Origin: Pedobacter sp. L105
Lineage (GTDB): Bacteria; Bacteroidota; Bacteroidia; Sphingobacteriales; Sphingobacteriaceae
Direction: 5' to 3'
NCBI RefSeq assembly: GCF_009765875.1
Contig: NZ_LMUP01000004.1
Span: 1,093,080 to 1,157,079 of the forward strand
DNA length: 64,000 bases
Shown here: positions 54,673-64,000 of the stretch, piece after piece
How the letters are laid out: each line of letters opens with the position of its first letter
How positions within the stretch are numbered: position 1 is the first letter of the stretch
Notes under the pieces: model-generated
The model's database searches: none
Seen by the model: the letters and a program-made list of their open reading frames with translations, nothing else
What the model was told of the DNA's origin: nothing
Translations under genes and position numbers: made by a program

Positions 54673-56241
54673 CTAATACCCAGGGTTTTGAACTAAATTA
54701 GGGTTAGCAATTACATCAGCAGTAGGTAAAGGGAAGATACTTCTTGTATCTGGAATAGCACTTCCTGCAAACGTACCACCTTTCCATGGCCATAAATAAG
54801 AACCACCAGTATATTTACCAAAGCGGATCAAATCTGTACGTCTGTAACCTTCCCAATAAAATTCTTTTGCTCTTTCTGTTAGAATATCATCCAGCGTTAA
54901 AGCAGTAACATTTCCATTGGTATTGCCATAAGCACGTACGCGCAGTTTGTTCACATCGGCTATTGCGTCTCCCATAGATGCACCGGTACCGCCTCTCAGA
55001 ACAGCCTCAGCAAGATTCAGGTAAGCTTCTGGTAAACGGAACAACGGGAAATCTATAGAACTGAAAGTTCCATTAACAGAAGGCACAGTAACACCAGCCT
55101 TAGTAATATTTTTCCATTTTGTAACACGCAACCCATCAGTAAATATAGCTAATGTATCATTTGTAGCTTTAGTACCATATAACATTCTTCTTTTATCGGC
55201 AGGATCATTCATTAAAGAAGAAACTGTAGAACGCATGTGCAGACCAACCCATCCACCGCCAGGAACACCAAAAGAAGCTGGATTCATATCGCTGCTGATT
55301 GAACCATTAAGGATAAATGTTGTACCTCCATAATTCTGGGTAACTGCTCCGTCATAATTAATAGACAGGATAGTTTCATTGTTGTTTACATTGTTATCAC
55401 CAAGGAATAAGTATTGGTAAGATGGTTCCAGGGAATAAGGACCGTTGATTACTTTGTTCGCATAGGTAATTGACTCAGTATATTTTGTTGTACCAGGACT
55501 GTAAACAGGCGCATTCAGATACAAACGGGACAATAACATGTCAGCAGCACCTCTGGTAGCCCTTCCATAATCATTGGTCACTGGAAGCATCGGCTCAACA
55601 GCCAATAACTCAGACTCTACGTACTTGAATAAATCAGCACGTTTAATTTGTTTTGGTGCGGTAGTTCCAATTTCACTGGTCTCTGTAATGAATGGAGGAT
55701 TACCAAATGTATCCATCAATACCCAATATTGATAAGCACGCAGGAATCTTGCTTCCGCTCCATAAATGGCGATATTAGCCACATCAGTAGGATTGGTAAT
55801 ATTACGTGAAGCCAGCATTGCAGGTGTACTTTCACGAAGGAACAAATTGGCTATCGTGATCTGGTATAAACTTCTGGTGTATAGACCCTGCAAAATAATA
55901 TTATCAGCAGTATAAGCCGAATAATCCATATCAGCAACTCCCGGATCACCCCAAACGCACAGGCCTTCATCAGAACTTAATTCCTGCGCATTCCAGTACA
56001 AACGAATAAAATCTGATGACCCTGCATCAATACCGCCAAGGTCACTTGATCCTGAACCATTACCACTTGTTGTGGCAAAACTTGCGTAGGTTTTGATCAG
56101 TACCGATTTATAGCCATCAGCAGTAGCATAAACCTGATCACCGGTAATATTATTGGTAGCTGTAACATTCAGGTCTTTTTTACAAGACGAGAAGGTAGCC
56201 AGTAATAAGGCTGCTGTAAATATTTTAGATAGATTTTTCAT
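54673..56241 (-). CDS. susD: SusD-like starch-binding lipoprotein
   Basis: A 522-residue RagB/SusD protein. The lipoprotein signal ends in FSSC (Cys about residue 20), followed by the alpha-helical TPR-like core (ANLFLRESTPAM, GAEARFLRAYQYWVLMDTFG, PLFRLPEAYLNLAEAVLRGG) and a C-terminal ERAKEFYWEGYRRTDLIRFGKY typical of the family. It caps the SusC transporter at the outer membrane and binds glucan chains. It begins 26 bp after susC ends. No SusE/SusF-like gene follows. Confidence 0.95.
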   Translation of the reverse strand: MKNLSKIFTAALLLATFSSCKKDLNVTATNNITGDQVYATADGYKSVLIKTYASFATTSGNGSGSSDLGGIDAGSSDFIRLYWNAQELSSDEGLCVWGDPGVADMDYSAYTADNIILQGLYTRSLYQITIANLFLRESTPAMLASRNITNPTDVANIAIYGAEARFLRAYQYWVLMDTFGNPPFITETSEIGTTAPKQIKRADLFKYVESELLAVEPMLPVTNDYGRATRGAADMLLSRLYLNAPVYSPGTTKYTESITYANKVINGPYSLEPSYQYLFLGDNNVNNNETILSINYDGAVTQNYGGTTFILNGSISSDMNPASFGVPGGGWVGLHMRSTVSSLMNDPADKRRMLYGTKATNDTLAIFTDGLRVTKWKNITKAGVTVPSVNGTFSSIDFPLFRLPEAYLNLAEAVLRGGTGASMGDAIADVNKLRVRAYGNTNGNVTALTLDDILTERAKEFYWEGYRRTDLIRFGKYTGGSYLWPWKGGTFAGSAIPDTRSIFPLPTADVIANPNLVQNPGY

Positions 56242-56267
56242 CTCTTTATCTCTTAAATTATAATTTA

Positions 56268-59255
56268 TTAAAATCCAACGTTTACACCTAAGCTGTAAGT
56301 TCTTGGTCTTGGGTAAAGTGTGTAATCAATTCCTGTACTATTCTCAGGGTCTACGCCTTTATAACCAGAGATCACGAAGACGTTTTGAACGTTTGCAGTA
56401 ATACGCATGGTGGTGGTAGAATTAGGTGACAGACGGCCAACGTTATAGGCAAGGCCTGCATTATCCATCTTAACCCAATTTGCTTTGTGAACATAATAGT
56501 CGCTCAGGAACTGATTGCTTGTAAATCCGCTGTCATAGATAGTCGCAGGAGCATTATTGAGCAATCCGCTAGGGGTTAATATATTATGAGCTACCCCAAG
56601 ATTAGAAGATATATTATCATAAATATAGCTACCCAAACTTCCACGAAGTACGGTGCTCAGCGTCCATTTTTTGTAGTTAAATGAAGAAGTAAAACCCATG
56701 ATAAATTTTGGGGCCGCAGAATGGTCCATGTACCTGTCTTCACTATTCACTACACCATCATGGTTTAAATCAGCATAAGAACCTTCAATTGGCTTACCTG
56801 CAGAATTGTACAATTGTTTGTAAACATAAAATGAATTAGGGGCATAACCTGCTTCATTCCACTCCAAAGTTGTACCTGTTGCACCGGTAACGTTTGCACC
56901 GCCCACCATGTAGTTCTGGATCTGATTTGTGTTCAAAGAAAGGTTAGTAATCTTACTTTGGTTATATGTAGCATTAAAGCCCAGATCCCAGTTTACATCA
57001 GCCGATTTAATAATGCCTACATTGATACTGGCTTCCACACCTTTATTGGTCATATTACCAACATTGGTTAATAACTGGTTACTAAAGTTGGTTCCCACTG
57101 CAATTGGTACAGTACTTAACAGATCTTTAGTTTTTTTGTAATAGGCATCTATGCTACCAAAAACCCTTCCTTTAAATAAACCGTAATCAATACCTACGTT
57201 AGAGGTAGCTGAAGATTCCCATTTTAGATTAGCATCATAAGCAACAGGGCTATAAAAATGGTAATATTGACCTCCAACCTGGTATTGTGCTTCATTTACA
57301 CTGTTATAGTAAGTTGGCTGGTAACCATAATTGGCAATACCGTCCTGCTGACCAGTTACACCGTAGCTTATACGAAGTTTTAAATCAGACAATACTTTGC
57401 TGTCTTTAAGGAAATCTTCACTGATTGCTCTCCAGGTGAAACCTGCAGAAGGAAAATAACCCCATCTGTTATCAGGACCGAATTTAGAAGAACCGTCTGC
57501 ACGCATTGTACCTGATAAAATATATTTATCAGCCAATGTATAAACCAAACGACCGTAATATGATAACAATCTGTTTTGCTGTATATCAAAAGGGAAAACA
57601 GGCGTACTTAAAACAGTACCCACTGCATTGTAGCTGGTATAATTATAAGTAGTTGTTGCATTGGCATAATAACCGTAACCTGCTGTGGCGTTAATATTAC
57701 TGTTAATGCTTTTCAGATCTTTAGTATAATTGAAATAAACCTCTGCCAGTTTGTTATGGATGGATGAACTATATTGCGAAGCTGTTCCTAAGGTGGTAAA
57801 GCTTTGTGCAGCATAAGCAGGAACATTGTCACTTCCATATCCTCTCGATACATCATATCCGCCATTCACATTTAAGTGAAGTTCAGGAAGGAAGTGGAAG
57901 GAATAATCTAATCTTAAATTACCAAAGCTTCTGTCTGCGTGACCTTCGTTGTCATTTTGCTCCAATAGTGCTAATGGGTTTCTTGGTGCGTTGGGGTTTA
58001 ATTGTCCACTACTGATCCATTCATAATATCCGCCAAATTGATTGTTAGCATAAACAGGCTGTGTAGGATCAAATTGAAGTGCTGCAGGTATAGCAGCCTG
58101 ATTAGCAAAACGGGAATCACTTAAGGTACCTTTTAAGTTTAAATCCACTTTCAGGTGGTTGTCAAGAAAAGTAGGATTTAATGTCAGTCCCATAGATGAA
58201 CGCTTCATTTCATCAGTAAGTAATAAACCTTTTTGATCTAAGTAACCAGCAGAAAAACGGTAAGGAACTTTCTCAAAGGTACCGGCAAGACTAACGTTAT
58301 TATCTGTAGTCCAGGCGCCGCTGTAGATTTGATTCTGCCAATTCGTATTTGCTGTACCCAGCAAAGCGATTTGTGCCGGTGTACCATTTGCATTCACATA
58401 AGCACGAACCTGATCTCCATTTAAAACTTTTACTTCACTCGCAACTGTCGCGTAAGAAGTAACGGTACTGAAGTTGATAGAAGGTGCACCTGATTTACCT
58501 TTTTTAGTGGTGATAATAATTACCCCGTTCGATGCCCTTGAACCATAAATAGCAGTTGCATTCGCATCTTTCAGAATAGTAAAAGTTTCAATATCATTTG
58601 GATTAATCAAAGCCAATGGATTGCCCACACCTGCGATCGCATTACTGCTGGTAGCTCCGGGAAGTAGATTACTGCCGAAAGGAACACCATCTACAATGAT
58701 CAAAGGATCATTACTGGCATTTAATGAAGCACCACCTCTAATACGGATCGTACTTCCTGCACCTGGCTGCCCGCCATTAGAAGTAATGGAAACACCTGCT
58801 ACTTTACCTGCGATCAATTGATCCGGAGAAGTAATGTTTCCCGTTTGAAAATCTTTTGAACTTACTGTAGAAATAGACCCGGTCAAATCTTTCTTCTGCG
58901 CTGTACCATAACCGATAACAACTACCTCGCTCAGATTCTGCGCATCAGGTTTGATAGAGAAAGTGGCGACCGTGTTTCCTTTTACTGTAACGTCGAAGTC
59001 AGTGGCTTTATAGCCGATATAACTGGCTGTTAAAGTTACTGGTCCGTTTGGCACCCCCGTAATTCTATAGTTACCTTTTACATCAGTACTGGTAGTTTTA
59101 CTCTGGCCTTTAACTACTACTGAAACGCCGGGAAGGCCTACTCCAGTCTCGTCAACAATTTTACCGGTTATGGAACCGGTTTGTGCTTGTACTGCAAGTG
59201 CGGTTAGTGTCAAAACTAACAGCAGACAGTGCCTCATCACGTAAAATACTCTCAT
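56268..59255 (-). CDS. susC: SusC-like TonB-dependent glucan transporter
   Basis: A 995-residue SusC/RagA protein: signal peptide (LLLVLTLTALAVQAQ), carboxypeptidase-regulatory-like domain (about 25-105; GSITGKIVDETGVGLPGVS), the SusC hinge VVIGYGTAQKKDLTGS, plug (about 120-235; ITSPDQLIAGKVAGVSI, IRIRGGASLNASNDPLIIVD, NAIYGSRASNGVIIITTKKG) and a 22-strand-type barrel ending YTLYPRPRTYSLGVNVGF. It imports oligosaccharides across the outer membrane. The frame begins at 59255; an internal Met at residue 7 is an alternative start. A palindromic operator lies 279-312 bp upstream. Confidence 0.95.
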   Translation of the reverse strand: MRVFYVMRHCLLLVLTLTALAVQAQTGSITGKIVDETGVGLPGVSVVVKGQSKTTSTDVKGNYRITGVPNGPVTLTASYIGYKATDFDVTVKGNTVATFSIKPDAQNLSEVVVIGYGTAQKKDLTGSISTVSSKDFQTGNITSPDQLIAGKVAGVSITSNGGQPGAGSTIRIRGGASLNASNDPLIIVDGVPFGSNLLPGATSSNAIAGVGNPLALINPNDIETFTILKDANATAIYGSRASNGVIIITTKKGKSGAPSINFSTVTSYATVASEVKVLNGDQVRAYVNANGTPAQIALLGTANTNWQNQIYSGAWTTDNNVSLAGTFEKVPYRFSAGYLDQKGLLLTDEMKRSSMGLTLNPTFLDNHLKVDLNLKGTLSDSRFANQAAIPAALQFDPTQPVYANNQFGGYYEWISSGQLNPNAPRNPLALLEQNDNEGHADRSFGNLRLDYSFHFLPELHLNVNGGYDVSRGYGSDNVPAYAAQSFTTLGTASQYSSSIHNKLAEVYFNYTKDLKSINSNINATAGYGYYANATTTYNYTSYNAVGTVLSTPVFPFDIQQNRLLSYYGRLVYTLADKYILSGTMRADGSSKFGPDNRWGYFPSAGFTWRAISEDFLKDSKVLSDLKLRISYGVTGQQDGIANYGYQPTYYNSVNEAQYQVGGQYYHFYSPVAYDANLKWESSATSNVGIDYGLFKGRVFGSIDAYYKKTKDLLSTVPIAVGTNFSNQLLTNVGNMTNKGVEASINVGIIKSADVNWDLGFNATYNQSKITNLSLNTNQIQNYMVGGANVTGATGTTLEWNEAGYAPNSFYVYKQLYNSAGKPIEGSYADLNHDGVVNSEDRYMDHSAAPKFIMGFTSSFNYKKWTLSTVLRGSLGSYIYDNISSNLGVAHNILTPSGLLNNAPATIYDSGFTSNQFLSDYYVHKANWVKMDNAGLAYNVGRLSPNSTTTMRITANVQNVFVISGYKGVDPENSTGIDYTLYPRPRTYSLGVNVGF

Positions 59256-59533
59256 ATTTAAGACTCTTTTAAAGTTTATATTTGGATAATAAATAGTGCT
59301 TATTACACTCCAGGTAAATGTACATATGGGGATGATATTTCAAAATTTTATATAAAAAAACATTTTAGCACCATTTTTTACCGTTTAAAATTTGATGATT
59401 TCATCTTATTTTTTTCAGTGTTTTCTTACACCTAACATAATTTTAACATCACATACACCTGTATAACAACATATTACATCTATTTAAACAACAATAAGAG
59501 TGTTTGTTTTACACTAAGTACATTTTCAGTGGT

Positions 59534-59567
59534 TTTACGGGAACGATACCGGGAACGTTCCCGTAAA
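59534..59567. promoter_or_regulatory. LacI-type operator upstream of susC
   Basis: Outer inverted repeat TTTACGGGAACG (59534-59545) / CGTTCCCGTAAA (59556-59567), perfect over 12 bp with a 10-bp gap, enclosing a second perfect palindrome CGGGAACGTTCCCG (59550-59563) with the central CG typical of LacI family sites. It lies between lacI-type gene end (59677) and susC start (59255), in a 421-bp gap. The rest of the gap is AT-rich leader; no clear promoter elements could be assigned. Confidence 0.75.
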
Positions 59568-59676
59568 TACTGACTTTAAACTAGTCATTAGTCAGAAATA
59601 AAATCGGGAATTCTGCGCGTTTTTAGTAAAACGGGATTTTTTTTTGAAAAAAGACCTGCATTTTAAGCAGGAAAAA

Positions 59677-60702
59677 TCAGTAGGTTTTTGCCGTTAAAGC
59701 GGTTGAGTTTCGCTTGATCAGTTTAGAGTCCAGCACCACCTTTTCATTGACATCCACCTGGTCGGGATATTCCAGCATTTTGAATAAAAGTGAGGCCGCT
59801 TCTATGCCTATCTTAGTGGCGGGCTGCGTAATCGTAGTAAGAGAAGGACTCAATAAAGGAGCGATTTCCAGACTGGAGAAACCAATTACTTTTACCTGTT
59901 CCGGGATAGCCAGGTTCATCTCACCGCAGGCGTAATAAGTTGCAAAAGCCAAACGCTCTACCGAAGTAAAAACCCCGTCTGGTTTTAGCCGGCTCAGCAT
60001 CTCTTTAAGAATAACACTGTTCTTCTGATAGCTATTGGTACAATCCACAATTAAGTGATCATCAAAGGGAATATTGTATTTTGCCAGGGCATCCAGATAG
60101 CCCTGCATGCGGGTCTTTCCAATAGACAGGTTTTTATTGATCACGAGGTAAGCTATACGACGGCAGCCCTGTTTGATCAGGTGCCTTGTAGCGGCAAAAC
60201 TACTGTCATAGTCATTCGTTATTACGCGGGGCGTAATAATATCTTCATATACCCTGTCAAAAAATACCAGGGGAAGTCTTTCCTGGTTAAGTTCATTCAG
60301 ATAATTATGGTCATTGGCTTCGCCCGAAGCGGACATGATGATTCCATCGGCCCGGCCATTATGTAAATGTCTGATAAAAGAAGCTTCTTTCTCATGATCG
60401 TCATCAGTGGCATAGATCAGGATATGGTAACCCTTATCCCTTGCAATACGTTCAATCCCGTGAATCGCCTGAGAAAAGAAATTATTACCCAGTTCAGGAA
60501 CAATTACCGCAATGGTCTTACTCCGTTGCTCTCTTAGGTTACTGGCGTAATGGTTGGGCTGATAATTCAACTCTTTCGCAGCAGCCAATATTTTGTCTTT
60601 GGTCTCCTTGCTGATATCACTATTGTCCCGGAAAGCCCTGGAGACAGTTGAAGTAGATAAATTAAGCGATTTCGCCAGTTCTTTTATATTGATATTACGC
60701 AT
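59677..60702 (-). CDS. LacI family transcriptional regulator
   Basis: A 341-residue LacI protein. The HTH plus hinge helix is at the N-terminus: NIKELAKSLNLSTSTVSRAF, then DNSDISKETKDKILAAAKEL and YASNLREQRSKTIAVIVPEL, followed by the periplasmic-binding-like sensor (about 60-335). It lies upstream of the susC operon in the same direction and the palindrome CGGGAACGTTCCCG between them is its probable operator. The effector is unknown; a maltodextrin or phosphorylated sugar is likely. In this locus it would do the job of SusR in Bacteroides. Confidence 0.93.
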   Translation of the reverse strand: MRNINIKELAKSLNLSTSTVSRAFRDNSDISKETKDKILAAAKELNYQPNHYASNLREQRSKTIAVIVPELGNNFFSQAIHGIERIARDKGYHILIYATDDDHEKEASFIRHLHNGRADGIIMSASGEANDHNYLNELNQERLPLVFFDRVYEDIITPRVITNDYDSSFAATRHLIKQGCRRIAYLVINKNLSIGKTRMQGYLDALAKYNIPFDDHLIVDCTNSYQKNSVILKEMLSRLKPDGVFTSVERLAFATYYACGEMNLAIPEQVKVIGFSSLEIAPLLSPSLTTITQPATKIGIEAASLLFKMLEYPDQVDVNEKVVLDSKLIKRNSTALTAKTY

Positions 60703-60768
60703 TATGCAGCTGAAATATTTTTATATCGTGATAAATATAGATGAAAATCTGTAATGACCTGATTTTCT

Positions 60769-62220
60769 TTAATTGTTCCATCGCCATTCTCCGGCAATCC
60801 TTAAAGGCAATTCCAGTTGGTGAGCGATCAAAAAAGCTTTTAGCTCTTCATCAGATTGTTTACTGACAGGGATAACCGGTGTATTAGCCAGCGCATAAAG
60901 CAGCATTGCACTATAGCGAACCGTATTTTTTAACTGCTGTTCATCCACCAAACTAAATTTGTCCCCGTCAGAATGATAAAATTGTCCGGAATGGTTAGGA
61001 AGTTCTCCACCTGTTCCTGTACCTACAGGTATGCCTTCCAGCATAAATGACTGATGGTCGCTATGTAAACCTGCTGCTGCAGAAAAAAGATTTTTAAATC
61101 CTGTATCTATAGGTGTGATCTGGCTTCCCCAGCTTGTAAATAATTCCTTCATCTCCTCACGACTGGTTGAAAATCCTTTAGGGTCATTAACCATATCATA
61201 ATTGAGCATAAATTTCACTTTATCCAGTTCGTTATGTTTTTTTGCTGCTGCGATATAAGCCGCAGAACCCAGTAATCCTTCCTCTTCTCCCATAAACAGC
61301 ACAAACTCCACTGTGCGTTTTGTTTTTAAGTTCAACGCTTTAAATGATCTTGCCATATCTATAACGGCAAAAGACCCTATTCCATTGTCTATCGCTCCGG
61401 TAGCAAGGTCCCAGCTATCTAAATGGCCGCCAATAACAATCTTCTCTTCAGGAAGCGAATTGCCTTTTAAAGTAGCGATCACATTTCTTGCTTTGATCAG
61501 ACCAGAAAAGTTGGTCATGTTCAGACTGGCATATTGAGGTTTTGTTAACAGCAATTCTTTAAGCTGCATTCCATCCTCCAGGCCGATACAAACCGCCGGG
61601 ATGGTGATCAGCTTGCCATTCACAGAAGCTGTTCCTGTAAGCAGCACGCCACCCTTTACCCCGTTGATAATGATGATACCCGCAGCACCATGTTTAATAG
61701 CGATAGCCGTTTTTTCTGAACGGTGAAGGCCGGGCGTTCCTGGTGCAGAACCAGGCAGTACACCTAAATAAACCAGTGCAATTTTACCTTTTACCTTTGC
61801 CGTATCTTTTACGTAATCTTCCTCCAGACCATTTCCCATGTCCACCAGTGCGGCAGTAACAGATGATTTAACAGGTGAATAGGCCAGGGCAACTGACTTC
61901 ACCGTTTTTAAACTGCTTTCTGTATCCCCAATCTTAGTTTCATTGGTCAGGCGGCTCCAGCTCTCTACTTCAAAAGGCTGATAACGGACCTCATAACCAT
62001 AGGACTTCAACAGGCTAAAAGCATAAGCTTCTGCTTTGGCTCCATTTGGAGAACCTGTTAAACGATGACCAATATTTTCTGTGGCTGCTTTTAGTGTGCT
62101 GTAAGCTTTGGAGTGCTGCTGTACATCGGTATTGATTTGAGTAAAAGCGGCACTAAAGTTATCCTGTGCGTAGGCAGAGACACCCACTAGGGTGAGCAAA
62201 AAAGAGAAAAGAGTCTTCAT
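60769..62220 (-). CDS. M28 family zinc aminopeptidase with PA-type insert, secreted
   Basis: A 483-residue secreted peptidase. Signal peptide (LFSFLLTLVGVSAYAQ). A PA-like inserted domain (about 110-230; VALVYLGVLPG..., HGAAGIIIINGVKGG) precedes the M28 core: GGHLDSWDLATGAIDNGIG (His and Asp zinc ligands), FMGEEEGLLGS (catalytic Glu and ligand Glu), NYDMVND (Asp ligand) and GLHSDHQSF (His ligand). The order resembles carboxypeptidase Q-like exopeptidases. No operon partner is obvious. Likely periplasmic peptide degradation. Confidence 0.9.
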   Translation of the reverse strand: MKTLFSFLLTLVGVSAYAQDNFSAAFTQINTDVQQHSKAYSTLKAATENIGHRLTGSPNGAKAEAYAFSLLKSYGYEVRYQPFEVESWSRLTNETKIGDTESSLKTVKSVALAYSPVKSSVTAALVDMGNGLEEDYVKDTAKVKGKIALVYLGVLPGSAPGTPGLHRSEKTAIAIKHGAAGIIIINGVKGGVLLTGTASVNGKLITIPAVCIGLEDGMQLKELLLTKPQYASLNMTNFSGLIKARNVIATLKGNSLPEEKIVIGGHLDSWDLATGAIDNGIGSFAVIDMARSFKALNLKTKRTVEFVLFMGEEEGLLGSAAYIAAAKKHNELDKVKFMLNYDMVNDPKGFSTSREEMKELFTSWGSQITPIDTGFKNLFSAAAGLHSDHQSFMLEGIPVGTGTGGELPNHSGQFYHSDGDKFSLVDEQQLKNTVRYSAMLLYALANTPVIPVSKQSDEELKAFLIAHQLELPLRIAGEWRWNN

Positions 62221-62273
62221 GAGCGATATTTTCTGAAAATATATCGAAATATTAGCTTCAAAAAAAGAAATAA

Positions 62274-63245
62274 TTACTTTTTTCTCTCTGTGGTATACCG
62301 AACCAGCTGTTCAAGCCCCGTTCTGGCTTCACTTTCTTCAAAAGTATATAAGATATCAAATGCCTCCTGCTGATATTGAGACATCTTCTGATTGGCGTAA
62401 TGTACACCATCTTTACTGTTCACAAAATCAATGATCTGCTGAATTTTGGCAGGTTCGTCATTGTGGTTTTTGACAAGGTTGATCATCTTCTTTTTTTCTG
62501 CCTTATCGGCCAGGTTTAAAGCATAGATTAGTGGAAGGGTAACTTTCTTTTCTTTAATATCTATCCCCAAAGGTTTACCTACATCATCGGTACCAAAGTC
62601 AAAGGTATCATCCTTAATCTGAAAAGCGATACCTACTTTTTCACCGAACAGGCGCATTTTTTCTACAGTCTCCTCATCAGCACCGGCTGAAGCTGCACCA
62701 CAGGCACAGCAGGAAGCAATTAAAGAAGCGGTTTTCTGGCGAATGACATCAAAATATAAAGCCTCCCCGATATCCATTCTCCTTACTTTTTCTATCTGCA
62801 GCAACTCTCCTTCACTCATCTGTTTCACGGCTTCAGAAACAATTTGCAGCAAACGGAATTCATTATTATTTACAGAAAGCAGCAGCCCTTTGGCCAGCAG
62901 GTAATCACCAACCAGCACAGCAATCTTATTTTTCCATAAAGCATTGATAGAGAAAAATCCCCTGCGCTCATAAGCATTATCCACTACATCGTCGTGAACA
63001 AGGGTAGCGGTATGCAATAGTTCTACCAGGGCAGCACCACGGTGGGTAGATTCAATAATTCCCCCGCAAAGTTTGGCAGCAAAAAAGACAAACATCGGTC
63101 TGATCTGCTTACCCTTTCTTTTTACAATATAGTGGGTGATACGATCCAGCAATGGTGCATCACTATGCATTGAAGCTTTGAATTTTTCTTCAAATACTTC
63201 TATATCTGCGGCTATGGGTTTCTTAATCTGATCTATTCCTGGCAT
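62274..63245 (-). CDS. Polyprenyl diphosphate synthase (trans-type)
   Basis: A 323-residue isoprenyl diphosphate synthase. First Asp-rich motif LVHDDVVDNAYERRG (DDxxD), second QIKDDTFDFGTDD, with RGKQIRPMFVFFAAKL at the N-terminus. The family makes all-trans polyprenyl diphosphates for quinone side chains from IPP and an allylic primer; the chain length is not readable, so a name such as IspB is not fixed. It is a single gene between the M28 and YpdA-like genes. Confidence 0.93.
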   Translation of the reverse strand: MPGIDQIKKPIAADIEVFEEKFKASMHSDAPLLDRITHYIVKRKGKQIRPMFVFFAAKLCGGIIESTHRGAALVELLHTATLVHDDVVDNAYERRGFFSINALWKNKIAVLVGDYLLAKGLLLSVNNNEFRLLQIVSEAVKQMSEGELLQIEKVRRMDIGEALYFDVIRQKTASLIASCCACGAASAGADEETVEKMRLFGEKVGIAFQIKDDTFDFGTDDVGKPLGIDIKEKKVTLPLIYALNLADKAEKKKMINLVKNHNDEPAKIQQIIDFVNSKDGVHYANQKMSQYQQEAFDILYTFEESEARTGLEQLVRYTTERKK

Positions 63246-63326
63246 TCAGGTGTTAAAATTTGTGTGCAAACTTAATTAAATTCGGCTAAAAGCAGGCTTT
63301 AATAAAAGTTTAAAATTAAATTCATC

Positions 63327-64000
63327 TTAATGCTGTGCAGCAATATGTTTAAAAATCTGTTCTGCATGTACCCTGGAGTTCTCAATGAACCATTTATGTG
63401 TATCCATGCCACCGCAAACTACACCTGCCAGGTACAATCCCGACTGGTTCGTTTCCATCGTTTCCTGATCATAGGCAGGAAGATCGGACGGATCAGCGGC
63501 CAGGTTTACGCCTAATTTTTTCAGCATATCAAAATCAGGCCGGTAGCCTGTCATGGCAATTACAAAATCATTAGCTATCGTAAACGTACTGTCAGGGGTT
63601 TTGATGGTCACGCTGTCCTTCTCTATAGCAACTATCTCCGAATTAAAATAGGCCGTAATACTTCCTTCCTTAATCCGGTTTTCAATATCCGGGCGTACCC
63701 AGTATTTTACATGAGGCCCCAGTTCAGCACCGCGAATTACCATCGTAACCTTCGCCCCCTTACGGTAAGTTTCCAGCGCGGCATCCACACCTGAATTATT
63801 TGCTCCGGTGACCACTACATTTTGAAAAGCATACAAATGCGGATCTTTATAATAATGGGTTACTTTAGGCAACTCTTCTCCGGGAACGTTCATCAGAATA
63901 GGCACATCATAAAAACCTGTAGAAATTACTACATTTTTTACTTTATAGTTCCTTTTAGAAGTCGTTACCTCAAAATGATCTTTGGCTACCTTCTTCACAT
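63327..64000 (-). CDS. YpdA-like pyridine nucleotide-disulfide oxidoreductase, 5' end missing
   Basis: The C-terminal about 224 residues of a YpdA family protein (putative bacillithiol disulfide reductase). Visible: the NAD(P)H-binding GANNSGVDAALETYRKGAKVTMVIRG, VVISTGFYDVPILMNVPGE before it, FVIAMTGYRPDFDMLKKLG, and the C-terminal GLYLAGVVCGGMDTHKWFIENSRVHAEQI. The frame is open at the right edge of the window, so the FAD-binding N-terminus is off the window. Intact members have about 325 residues. The GTG near 63998 is not taken as the start. Confidence 0.88.
   Translation of the reverse strand, partial: VKKVAKDHFEVTTSKRNYKVKNVVISTGFYDVPILMNVPGEELPKVTHYYKDPHLYAFQNVVVTGANNSGVDAALETYRKGAKVTMVIRGAELGPHVKYWVRPDIENRIKEGSITAYFNSEIVAIEKDSVTIKTPDSTFTIANDFVIAMTGYRPDFDMLKKLGVNLAADPSDLPAYDQETMETNQSGLYLAGVVCGGMDTHKWFIENSRVHAEQIFKHIAAQH

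Noticed and set aside
59256..59533. TTTG/TAnnTTTG promoter for susC
   Set aside because: Several partial matches occur on the minus strand, but none has both boxes at the correct spacing.

Overview
The window reads as chromosomal DNA of a Bacteroidota bacterium, most likely Sphingobacteriaceae (Pedobacter-like). The indications are a SusC/SusD starch locus, carboxypeptidase-regulatory-like secreted proteins, OMP beta-barrel proteins, LytS/LytTR two-component pairs, a Bacteroidota-type double-glycine lanthipeptide leader and a DUF2723 membrane protein. No insertion sequence, prophage or CRISPR array was seen. The genus is an inference; no marker gene settles it.

Layout. (1) 1-6218: right-hand part of a lasso-peptide gene cluster. 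It has the cyclase (asparagine-synthetase-like, cut by the window edge), the RRE protein B1, the leader peptidase B2 and four likely tailoring genes: a sulfotransferase, an HPr-kinase-like peptide kinase, a nucleotidyltransferase and a GT2 glycosyltransferase. The precursor gene is not in the window and probably lies just to the left. (2) 6212-13014: mixed housekeeping and secreted proteins (VF530, two paralogous small secreted proteins, DUF2027, MscS, M1 peptidase, ArsC-like), with a 128-bp palindromic element at 7453-7580. (3) 13052-21504: signalling block with a LytS/LytTR pair behind a perfect 16-bp direct repeat of 21-bp period, then a CHASE3-GAF-HK-REC3 hybrid kinase, a CheR methyltransferase and a REC-HK-REC protein. 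(4) 21506-27236: pth, rplY, prs, tRNA-Gln(TTG) and a DUF2723 protein.

(5) 27312-41284: a class I lanthipeptide locus. Three small double-glycine peptide genes (missed by a 60-residue ORF cutoff) lead a minus-strand operon: peptide 1, peptide 2, lanA, a strong hairpin, an outer-membrane beta-barrel protein, a LanC-like protein, a lone receiver domain, full-length LanB and a short HlyD-like protein. Facing it are a LytS/LytTR pair on the plus strand and a C39-peptidase ABC exporter (LanT) followed by an unknown helical protein. Near-identical direct repeats (GACYAART, exactly 21 bp apart) lie upstream of both the precursor operon and lanT, and are the likely binding sites of the local LytTR regulator. 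Two features are odd: the LanC-like protein appears to lack the three zinc ligands, and two of the three peptides have no Cys in the predicted core.

(6) 41417-43958: accA and an S10 carboxypeptidase. (7) 44004-60702: a starch/maltodextrin utilisation locus (MFS sugar transporter, GH13, GH65, pgmB, GH13, GH31, SusD, SusC, LacI regulator) with a palindromic LacI-type operator upstream of susC. (8) 60769-64000: M28 peptidase, polyprenyl diphosphate synthase and a YpdA-like reductase cut by the right edge.
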